Shown: positions 57,453-64,000 of the stretch, piece after piece
Position numbering within the stretch: position 1 is the stretch's first letter
Layout of the letters: each line of letters opens with the position of its first letter
Assembly (NCBI GenBank): GCA_002083825.1
Contig: DAZV01000047.1
Location: forward strand, 1 to 64,000
DNA length: 64,000 nucleotides
Direction: 5' to 3'
Origin: Candidatus Sericytochromatia bacterium S15B-MN24 CBMW_12
Lineage (GTDB): Bacteria > Cyanobacteriota > Sericytochromatia > S15B-MN24 > UBA4093
Made by a program: the position numbers and the translations under genes
Notes under the pieces: model-generated
Databases searched by the model: none
What the model saw: the letters and a program-made list of their open reading frames with translations, nothing else
What the model was told of the DNA's origin: nothing

Positions 57453-59678
57453 TCAGGTAATGCGTACGCCGTCGTGATGGAGTTCGGCCTCCAGCCAGAC
57501 CTTCGAGCCGTCCTCGAAGAAGAAGCCTACGGATACGCTCTGCGCATACTCCGCATAAGGTACGACCAGCTTCACGATCGTCCTTCCCACCAAGGTGGGC
57601 AACTCGATCATCTCCTCGCGATGCCAGCGGTCGGCGTAGAAGGCGATAAAGAGTTGGGGATCCGCTGACTCGAACTCGACCATCGTTTCCTCGAAGGTCA
57701 ACCGTATGGTTCCGTCAGGTAGCTTTGCGGCCGCCACAATTCGACGTCCGAGCATATCCTCCCAGCGATTGAGCTTTATTGGAAGTTGCGGCACTTCTTC
57801 CTGAGCCGCGGAGTCAGGCTCCTGTTCTGCTGGAATGAGCATGAGCTTTCGAATCGCCATGTTTCCTTGGTCAACGACGTAGATTGCTCCGCGCTGGTCG
57901 CAGGCAATGCCAACCGGGTATTGAAACAGGGCCTCTCGCCCCGTGCCATCTTGGAACCCCCACCGATCCCCTGCCAGGGTCTCCACTCGCCCATCGGGGG
58001 TTATCAGCCGAATCCGCTCATTCCGCTCATCAGCCACGAGCAGATTACCGTGAATATCGACAGCGAGGGCCCGTGGCCTATGAAAGCGGGCTTGGTCGGC
58101 AGTTCCATCCCGATAGCCCACAAACGACCCCGCTACGCGGTTGACATCTCCCTGAGGAGAGATCTTGCGGATGCGATCGCTTTGATCGGATACGAAAACC
58201 ATTCCCTCGGAGTCGATAGCCAGAGCCATGGGCCATGCGAACTTCGCCAACATGGCGGGGCCATCCTCGTAGCCTCTCTCCCCGGAACCGGCCAGCGTCG
58301 TGACGATCCCATCAGTATCGACTTTACGAATGCGATGGCTATCGGTCACACACAGGTTACCTTGGGGGTCGATGGCGATCGCCCCTATGGATTCAAAGCG
58401 AGCCGTGGCAAGAGGGCCATCCCGGTAGCCGGGTGGATTAGCCGAGAGCATGGTGACCTCGCCCTGAGGGGAGACCTTTCCGATCCGTTTCCCATCGTCG
58501 ACGACATAAAGGTTCCCATGCGCGTCCAACGCAAGATTGGTCGGGCGCTCGAACCCTATTCCCGAAGGGATCTCAGGGGTCGGAAAACTCTGGATCGGAA
58601 CGTCTCCCGCAGGTCCCAGCAAGTGGTAGGTCCCCCTCTCGTATCGGAGGCGAGGAAAGATCGGCAGCCCCGTGCGCGAAGAAATAACCGTTGTTTCCTT
58701 CGGAAGGGTGCTTACCATGCCGTCTCGCGCAATGCGACGCACCAGTGGAGAGCCGTCTTGGTCGTGGTCCAAGACGCAAAGGACTCCTGAAGGCTCCAGT
58801 GCAAGTCCGACGGGACGATTGAATCGGGCAGCCTCCCGCGGACCATCTGCAATTCCCACTCCTTCGCCTCCTGCCCAGGTGGTCACGACGCCCTCGGGGG
58901 AGACCATCCGGATCCGATTGTTCTGAGCGTCGGCGACCAAGAGATAGCCTTCCTGGTCGGCCACTAGCGCTGAAATTTCCCCAAAGCGCGCCTCCTCGCC
59001 TCGTCCATCAACGAAGGCTCCAGGGCTGAGGATGTTGCGCTCGTCAACTCCGGCGAGCGTCTCGATCGTCCCTTGCGGAGAGACCCGACAGATCCTTCTG
59101 TTGCCCGAATCGGCGACATAGAGGTTGCCATTGGCATCCTGCGCGAGGGCGCCCGGAAAGCGAAGTCCACCGCCTCCTTCCTGGCCTGGCTCTCTGCCGA
59201 CCAGCGTGGTGATGGTTCCCTCCGGAGTCACTTGAAGCAGGCGGTGGTGGCCTCCGTCCGAAACCACCAGGTTCCCTGCCTTATCGAGAATACAAACGGT
59301 CGGACTGATCCCCTGAGGGGAGAAGTCGCTGAAGCCAGCCCTTCCCTCTTCTACGAGGATCGAGACCTTGCCGGTGCGCGTATCAATGCGGCCAATTCGG
59401 TTCTGTTGAAGATCGGCGAAGAACAGAGCCCCCACCTCGTCGCTGACTACCTCAGGAATCTCGTATACATCCACTCCCGAGGAAGGCGGCTTCCGCGATG
59501 CACCCACGAAGGTCACGACTTCTCCGGAGGGCAGCACCTTTCGGATGCAGCGGTCCTCAAAGTCTGAAACGAAGAGATTCCCTTCCGGATCGGCGGCAAT
59601 ACTCCACGGTTTACGGAAGGGAGCCCCCGGCTCGAAGGCTCCACGAACCAACGTCGTGACAACCGCAATCCAACCCAC
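57453..59678 (-). CDS. NHL-repeat beta-propeller protein with a novel C-terminal domain
   Basis: A 741-residue protein. From the N-terminus to about 620 it has some ten or more NHL repeats, of the form NLFVSDFEDRCIRKVLPSGEVVTFVG, NLYVADSGNRRICRVSPQGTIETLAG and MVFVSDQSDRIRKISPQGDVNRVAG, enough for two propellers. The last 110 residues (from NRWEDMLGRRIVAAAK) are a separate beta domain shared with the small protein encoded next. No convincing signal peptide or membrane helix is seen. NHL propellers bind proteins, RNA or ligands. Codon use is less GC-biased than in neighbouring genes, so it may be acquired. Confidence 0.8.
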   Translation of the reverse strand: MGWIAVVTTLVRGAFEPGAPFRKPWSIAADPEGNLFVSDFEDRCIRKVLPSGEVVTFVGASRKPPSSGVDVYEIPEVVSDEVGALFFADLQQNRIGRIDTRTGKVSILVEEGRAGFSDFSPQGISPTVCILDKAGNLVVSDGGHHRLLQVTPEGTITTLVGREPGQEGGGGLRFPGALAQDANGNLYVADSGNRRICRVSPQGTIETLAGVDERNILSPGAFVDGRGEEARFGEISALVADQEGYLLVADAQNNRIRMVSPEGVVTTWAGGEGVGIADGPREAARFNRPVGLALEPSGVLCVLDHDQDGSPLVRRIARDGMVSTLPKETTVISSRTGLPIFPRLRYERGTYHLLGPAGDVPIQSFPTPEIPSGIGFERPTNLALDAHGNLYVVDDGKRIGKVSPQGEVTMLSANPPGYRDGPLATARFESIGAIAIDPQGNLCVTDSHRIRKVDTDGIVTTLAGSGERGYEDGPAMLAKFAWPMALAIDSEGMVFVSDQSDRIRKISPQGDVNRVAGSFVGYRDGTADQARFHRPRALAVDIHGNLLVADERNERIRLITPDGRVETLAGDRWGFQDGTGREALFQYPVGIACDQRGAIYVVDQGNMAIRKLMLIPAEQEPDSAAQEEVPQLPIKLNRWEDMLGRRIVAAAKLPDGTIRLTFEETMVEFESADPQLFIAFYADRWHREEMIELPTLVGRTIVKLVVPYAEYAQSVSVGFFFEDGSKVWLEAELHHDGVRIT

Positions 59679-60333
59679 GGCAAGCTCCTCCCAGCATCAA
59701 CGGAGTCATCATCGCAACCCCTGGAAGCGACATCCTTTCACCTTGATCATTCCCAATACCCAGACATTAAATCAGCCCCCAGACGAGGTGAGGGGGGCTC
59801 TTCGGCAATGGCCGTCGTGACAAGTATGCGTTGATTCGGGCGGAATGTGTCAACAACTTTGAGACAGGTTCTTTGAGAATTTAGTGAGCGAGTACCGCCC
59901 TTTCGTGGATAGCAGCGAGGCCACTCTCGCCGCTGCCCAGAATCGCGGATCCCTCACCACTCGTCAACGGTTCGCTATCACCTGGGGCCCCGACCCCAGC
60001 CGTGGACGATCGGCAGGGAGTTCACCGGCCCCGCGCAGCACCTTGGCATGAGCCGTGACGCAAGTTGAGAGGCCCTCAAGCAACACGCCTGGGGGCCTCT
60101 CAGTAACTTGATTATTATGCGCTGAGCCTGAAATGCATCACAGCGCACTTCCGTTCCGCTCAATGCTTCGAGTGGCCTCTTCCGTCTACAGGCATGGCCT
60201 CGGGCTACCCAGACCGAACGAGACAGCCTCAGTTACCTAAAGATGACGAGGGGTTCAGGCCCAAGTTCCGCGGTGATGGTCGACCTACAGACAGTCCACG
60301 GTCTAGTTTGACTGCGTTCTGGTGGCCCTACAA
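59679..60333. other. Long intergenic region between the NHL module and the metal-resistance genes
   Basis: No convincing gene is seen in these 655 bases. A hairpin AGCCCCC/GGGGGCT (59774-59799) could be a terminator. The segment TTTGAGACAGGTTCTTTGA (about 59858-59876) resembles TTTGAGAGGTTCTCTGA at 57059-57076, so the two flank the NHL module. A short plus-strand frame from GTG 59891 looks like decayed coding sequence. Base composition is more even than in the core genes. Confidence 0.5.
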
Positions 60334-61518
60334 TTAGCGGAGTTGCCAAGCAAGCAATCCCGCAAGGGCTCCCCCCAGGACCAACCATGCGGAGTTCAGG
60401 CGGAATCGAATAAGCAAGACCGCGCTGAGCAGCGCAAGCGTCAGCGTGAGCCAGTCGGTGACGGCCGCCTGGGCGAGCTGGATCGTCACGGCCGCCATGA
60501 GGCCTAGGGAGGCCACGTTGACCCCATCAAGCACCGACGCGGCGATCGGTGACTTTCGGATGCGGGGAATCAACGGTCCGCTCACCGCGACAAAGAAGAA
60601 CGCGGGCAAGAAGATGCCCACGGTCGCCACGAGTGCGGCGACTGGCCCACCGACCAGGTAGCCGATGAAGGTTGCGGTGGTGAAGACCGGACCTGGGGTG
60701 ATTTGGCCGATGGCCACGGCATCCAGGAGCTGGGTGCGGGTAATCCAGCCCATTCGCTCGACCAGGCCTGCATCCAGGAACGCCAGCAGCACGTAGCCAC
60801 TGCCATAGAGGACGGACCCCACCTTCAAAAAGAACCAGAACAGAGGCCAGAGCCCGAACGGTGTGCTGCCGGCAGCGATCACGCCCGGCGCCAGCCCCAA
60901 GAGGGGAAGGGCGGTGAAAGCCTGCATGAGCGTCGTCCCGTCCTGTCTGGGCCGGTTGGGCCATCGTTTGATACCCCAGACAAGACCCGCCGTGAACAGC
61001 AGCAATAGTTCGTTGACGCCAAGCAACATCAGGATGAGGGTGGCCAGCGCGAGACCCGCGAGCGACCGGCTCTTGATAGCCGTGCGGCTCAAGCCCCAGA
61101 GGGCCTGCAACACGACCGCGATGACGACGGGCTTGACCCCGTAGAGAATCCAGTCGACCTGGGGCAAGGCCCCATACGTGACATAGCCCCCGCCGAGGGC
61201 GCCCACGATCAGCATCGCAGGCAGGATGAAGCATGCCCCGGCCACCAGCAATCCCCGCCACCCGGCCACGTGGTGCCCGACGTGGATGGCGAGTTCCGTG
61301 GAATTTGGGCCGGGGATGAGGTTGGAGGCCCCCAGCAGATCGAGGAAATGCTCTCGGGAAATCCACTTCCTGCGGCGGACCACTTCGTCTTCCAACATGG
61401 CGATGTGGGCAGCAGGCCCCCCGAAAGCGATCGTCCCCAGCTTCAAGAAGAGCAGCGCCACTTCCGAGAGGGGCACCTGGGTCGGAGCTTGGCTTGTCAC
61501 ATGAGCGTTGGTCGTCAC
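60334..61518 (-). CDS. chrA: Chromate transporter ChrA
   Basis: A CHR-superfamily membrane protein with two homologous halves. The N-terminal half has LFLKLGTIAFGGPAAHIAMLEDEVVRRRKWIS and LGASNLIPGPNSTELAIHVG; the C-terminal half has FFLKVGSVLYGSGYVLLAFLDAGLVERMGWIT and AIGQITPGPVFTTATFIGYLVGG. These are the duplicated signatures of long-chain ChrA, which exports chromate. The GTG at 61518 overlaps the DoxX stop (GTGA), so coupled translation is possible; an ATG at 61554 is the alternative, giving 406 residues. It lies in an ars/chr cluster. Confidence 0.93.
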   Translation of the reverse strand: MTTNAHVTSQAPTQVPLSEVALLFLKLGTIAFGGPAAHIAMLEDEVVRRRKWISREHFLDLLGASNLIPGPNSTELAIHVGHHVAGWRGLLVAGACFILPAMLIVGALGGGYVTYGALPQVDWILYGVKPVVIAVVLQALWGLSRTAIKSRSLAGLALATLILMLLGVNELLLLFTAGLVWGIKRWPNRPRQDGTTLMQAFTALPLLGLAPGVIAAGSTPFGLWPLFWFFLKVGSVLYGSGYVLLAFLDAGLVERMGWITRTQLLDAVAIGQITPGPVFTTATFIGYLVGGPVAALVATVGIFLPAFFFVAVSGPLIPRIRKSPIAASVLDGVNVASLGLMAAVTIQLAQAAVTDWLTLTLALLSAVLLIRFRLNSAWLVLGGALAGLLAWQLR

Positions 61519-61850
61519 TTCAGTCTCGAATGGATGAATCGATCGATGGACCACGGCCCGGCTCCCACGATAAGGAGGAAGAGGCTTCCCAAGAGCATGG
61601 AGTAGTCAGTTCGCATGGCGTGCGCCATCTCCCAGAACCCTTCGTTCAGCAGGATGGGGATCTTTGTCGAGACGATGGCCACCCCCATGATGGTGAGCGT
61701 CGGCAAGACGGCGAGGCGAGTGAGTAGGCCCAGGAGGATCGCCAGGCCGCTCAGCGTCTCGAAAGTCCCCACAAACGGGCCGAGGAACTCGGGGTTCGGG
61801 AGGCCGATCGTGATGAATCTCCCGGTGCCGCGGGTGGCGGGAAAGAGGAA
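61515..61850 (-). pseudogene. 5'-truncated DoxX-family membrane protein gene
   Basis: The open frame begins directly after a TAG stop at 61851-61853 and reads FITIGLPNPEFLGPFVGTFETLSGLAILLGLLTRLA..., which is the body of a DoxX protein. The first 30 or so residues, with the first membrane helix, are missing, and no good start lies before the conserved part; the only ones are internal, such as a GTG at 61772. The remainder keeps three hydrophobic segments and ends IDRFIHSRLK. It is best read as a truncated gene that still overlaps chrA. Confidence 0.6.
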
Positions 61851-61907
61851 CTAAAGAATGCAGGATCAGCGGGGGTGGCGTTTTTCAACACCACCCCTTT
61901 GGGCCAA

Positions 61908-63710
61908 CTAGCTCACAGCCACAGGAGCTTCGCCCTTCCGGCCTCGCAACAAGGCGGCAAGGCCAGCCTCGCCTATCGGCTCGACCGAACTCCAAGGCAA
62001 GACCGAAAATCGGCTGCTGAGCTTCTCAACCTCTCCGATATACCGCCCCTCAGTGCGCGCTCGCGCGCTAAGCAACGGATCTCGCGTCCCGCTGTGACTC
62101 AGGCTGCGGTTGACGACCCAAGCGAACGGAGTGATGCCTGCCCTCCGCAAATCAGCCTGCAACTGCTCGGCTTCGTGAACAGGCGTTGGTTCAGGCAGAG
62201 TTACGACGAACACGTGGGTGTACTGCGGATCGCGCAATCGAGGCAACAGTTCCCGGACCTCCGGAGCGACATCGCTTCCAGTGCGAGCCACCTCACGGTG
62301 ATAGCTCTCGGAGGCATCGAGCAACAGCAGTGTGTGGCCCGTAGGAGCGGTATCCAGGACGACGAATCCATCCTGTCCCTTGGCCACGGTCTTGGCAAAC
62401 GCATTGAAGACCGCGATCTCCTCGGTACAGGGTGACCGTAGATCCTCTTCCAGCAGGGCCTTGCCGTTCTCATCGAGCCCCTCTGAGCGAGCCATGGTTT
62501 CCTCGACGTACCGCCGCGTCTCCTCCGCGGGGTCAATCCGCCCCACGGTCATCCCCGCTGAGGGTTGGCCGACCGCAGCTTCGACATGCGCGGCGGGGTC
62601 GGTGGTCGACAAGTGAACCCGATGGCCCCGCCTCGCCAGTTCCCTGGCGAGTGCCGCGGCAACCGTCGTCTTTCCGACTCCTCCCTTGCCCATGGTCATC
62701 ACGACGCCATGCCCGCACTCGGCCAGCTCGTCCACCAAGGCCAGGAGGTCCGATTGATTGGGGACCGCGGCTGCATGATCCGGGCTATCCTGAGGGATGG
62801 GACCGTTCTGCCCCGAGAGGAGCGAGCGCAGGGCCGGCACTCCGACCATGTTGACGGCCCGCAGAGGTACGGTCGTCCGGGGCAAGGCCGATAGGCCCTC
62901 TGGCATCTCAGCGAGCGCCCGCCGCATGCGGTCCGCCATGGCCGCGGCGACATCGTCCGCTGAATCAGAGGCCTCGAAAAAGCCGTTGACGATGACGTGC
63001 TGATTGGTGACGCCGAGCTCCGCCAATTCGGCGCGGCTGCGCTCCGCCTCGGCAAGCGAGGCGGACTCGGGACGCGTGACGAGGACGAGCGTCGTCAGTT
63101 CCGGGTCCCGGAGGCCCTTGGCACTGGCCTCGTACAAGGCCTGCTGCTTCTGGAGTCCGGCCAGAGGCCCCAGGCAAGAGGTCCCGGTCATGTTCGATTC
63201 GATGAACCCCGTCCACGCGCTGGGAAGCGATAACAGGCGCAGGGTGTGGCCCGTGGGGGCCGTGTCGAAGATGACGTGGTCATAGCCCGCGCTGCGCCGG
63301 GGATCCGCCAGGAGCTGGGTGAACTCGTCGAAGGCCGCGATCTCCACGGTGCAAGCCCCCGAGAGTTGTTCCTCCATGTTCGCGATGGTGGCCTCCGGGA
63401 AGATACCGCGGTAGGGCCCGACCACGCGTTCCCGGTAGGTGCGGGCCGCCTCCTCGGGGTCCAAGTTCGCCGCCCACAAGCCTGGCACCGAGGCGATCGC
63501 CGTAGGTTCGCCAGAAAGCACGGTTTCCAGGACCTCATCCAGGTTCGAGGCCGGATCGGTGCTCACCAAGAGCACGCGCTTCCCTTCGTCGGCCAGGGCG
63601 ATCGCCGTGGCGCAGGCCAACGAGGTCTTGCCCACCCCGCCCTTGCCCGTGAAGAACAAGTGGCGCGTAGCTTGGCGAAGGAGACCCGACTGGAGCGAAT
63701 GGGTAGACAT
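61908..63710 (-). CDS. arsA: Arsenite-transporting ATPase ArsA
   Basis: The 600-residue protein has the two-domain layout of ArsA. The A1 P-loop is FFTGKGGVGKTSLACATA and the A2 P-loop is TMGKGGVGKTTVAAALA; each half has a DTAPTGHTLRLL or DTAPTGHTLLLL signal-transduction motif. It energises an ArsB pump for As(III)/Sb(III) efflux. No arsB is downstream in this window; it may lie upstream beyond the edge. ArsD precedes it by nine bases, which is the standard arsDA order. Confidence 0.96.
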   Translation of the reverse strand: MSTHSLQSGLLRQATRHLFFTGKGGVGKTSLACATAIALADEGKRVLLVSTDPASNLDEVLETVLSGEPTAIASVPGLWAANLDPEEAARTYRERVVGPYRGIFPEATIANMEEQLSGACTVEIAAFDEFTQLLADPRRSAGYDHVIFDTAPTGHTLRLLSLPSAWTGFIESNMTGTSCLGPLAGLQKQQALYEASAKGLRDPELTTLVLVTRPESASLAEAERSRAELAELGVTNQHVIVNGFFEASDSADDVAAAMADRMRRALAEMPEGLSALPRTTVPLRAVNMVGVPALRSLLSGQNGPIPQDSPDHAAAVPNQSDLLALVDELAECGHGVVMTMGKGGVGKTTVAAALARELARRGHRVHLSTTDPAAHVEAAVGQPSAGMTVGRIDPAEETRRYVEETMARSEGLDENGKALLEEDLRSPCTEEIAVFNAFAKTVAKGQDGFVVLDTAPTGHTLLLLDASESYHREVARTGSDVAPEVRELLPRLRDPQYTHVFVVTLPEPTPVHEAEQLQADLRRAGITPFAWVVNRSLSHSGTRDPLLSARARTEGRYIGEVEKLSSRFSVLPWSSVEPIGEAGLAALLRGRKGEAPVAVS

Positions 63711-63719
63711 GACCGCCTC

Positions 63720-64000
63720 CTAGCAACAGTCGGAAGCGGGGTCGCAGGAACTCGCCATCTTCAACGGAACGCTATCACCCCCCGCAGGCTCTGGGATCAG
63801 GCCTGCCCAGGCCAGAAGTTGCTCACGGGACTCGGGATAGGCACCCTGCGAAACGATCTGCCCATCCACCATGATGAGCGGCAAGCAGTCGGGATTGGCC
63901 CGGAGCGCCTCGGTCACCTTCGCGTTCGCGGCAAACGCTTCCGGCTGCTGGGAGAGATTGTAGCGCTCGACGCTGACCCCCTTCGCTAGGAGGGCGGCGA
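63720..64000 (-). CDS. arsD: Arsenic metallochaperone ArsD (5' end outside the window)
   Basis: The frame is open to the window edge and reads GVSVERYNLSQQPEAFAANAKVTEALRANPDCLPLIMVDGQIVSQGAYP, the ArsD core. The C-terminus SSCDPASDCC carries three cysteines including a vicinal pair, as in ArsD forms with extra metal sites. ArsD passes arsenite to ArsA. The N-terminal Cys12-Cys13-Cys18 site would be beyond 64000. It is cotranscribed with arsA. Confidence 0.93.
   Translation of the reverse strand, partial: AALLAKGVSVERYNLSQQPEAFAANAKVTEALRANPDCLPLIMVDGQIVSQGAYPESREQLLAWAGLIPEPAGGDSVPLKMASSCDPASDCC

Noticed and set aside
59891..60060. Short plus-strand coding frame starting at GTG 59891
   Set aside because: No ribosome-binding site or family; the protein-like feel may only reflect decayed coding sequence.

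Overview
This is a GC-rich bacterial chromosome segment with dense, operon-like gene packing and no rRNA, tRNA, CRISPR array or intact insertion sequence that I could recognise. The best lineage clue is the response regulator at 54948-55679. Its N-terminus, its DDYVVKPFSP stretch and its C-terminal DTRVVDVHISRLR / LILTARGTGY block are what I know from cyanobacterial RpaB. A long RecG of cyanobacterial type, a PATAN (DUF4388) protein, and about 20 copies of GCGATCGC (the HIP1 palindrome) point the same way. No photosynthesis gene is present. I infer a non-photosynthetic relative of Cyanobacteria (Sericytochromatia / Melainabacteria-like), with outer-membrane proteins and lipoproteins showing a diderm envelope. 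The lineage call is an inference.

Layout. 1-211: cluster of poly-C/poly-G hairpins. 212-7674 (minus): gap-pgk-tpiA glycolytic operon with a clear promoter, then rsmD, recG, a 3-methyladenine glycosylase and lspA. 8050-15827: a lipoprotein of five DUF4177-like repeats, a large exported metalloprotease/beta-propeller/Omp85 fusion, a PhoB/PhoR-like two-component pair, a POTRA-HEAT exported protein and a small Ala-rich protein behind a Pho-box-like repeat. 15916-22867 (minus): nucleotide cyclase, membrane protein, lepB, SpoIID-like protein, a 57-residue membrane protein and queA in one tight operon, preceded by an outer-membrane protein and a lipoprotein. 23069-31590 (plus): small nuclease-like gene, hpt, then rimP-nusA-rnpM-infB-rbfA-nrnA-truB behind an attenuator-like leader. 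31763-36497 (minus): EF-hand protein, divergent patatin, lipoprotein, Crp-family regulator, CbpA-type J protein and SRP RNA. 36615-47786 (plus): HtrA, DinG-like helicase, methyltransferase-like protein, then PATAN-Roadblock-MglA-Ser/Thr kinase, and two tandem phospholipase D paralogues. 47970-50501 (minus): cystathionine beta-synthase and cystathionine lyase. 50792-55679 (plus): sensor with GGDDF domain, ABC permease, lipoprotein, small outer-membrane-like protein, RpaB-like regulator. 55745-59678 (minus): Coq4-like protein, and an NHL-propeller protein followed by a free-standing copy of its own C-terminal domain. 60334-64000 (minus): arsD-arsA, a 5'-truncated DoxX gene and chrA, an apparent metal-resistance island cut by the window edge.

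Working together: gap/pgk/tpi give lower glycolysis; lspA, lepB and the exported proteins form an envelope programme; rimP to truB is the conserved translation/RNA-processing operon; the PATAN-Roadblock-MglA-kinase run looks like one small-GTPase signalling module.

The most unusual signal is not a gene. A 13-nt word AGCCGC-N-GGCGCT, usually in 18-20-nt or longer tandem arrays, recurs at the 3' ends of at least five genes (queA, hpt, nusA, cbpA, the cystathionine lyase). In two cases the end of the coding sequence itself has been copied into the intergenic space. Similar 18-20-nt tandem repeats without that word sit by rsmD, the DUF4177 lipoprotein and the RpaB-like gene.
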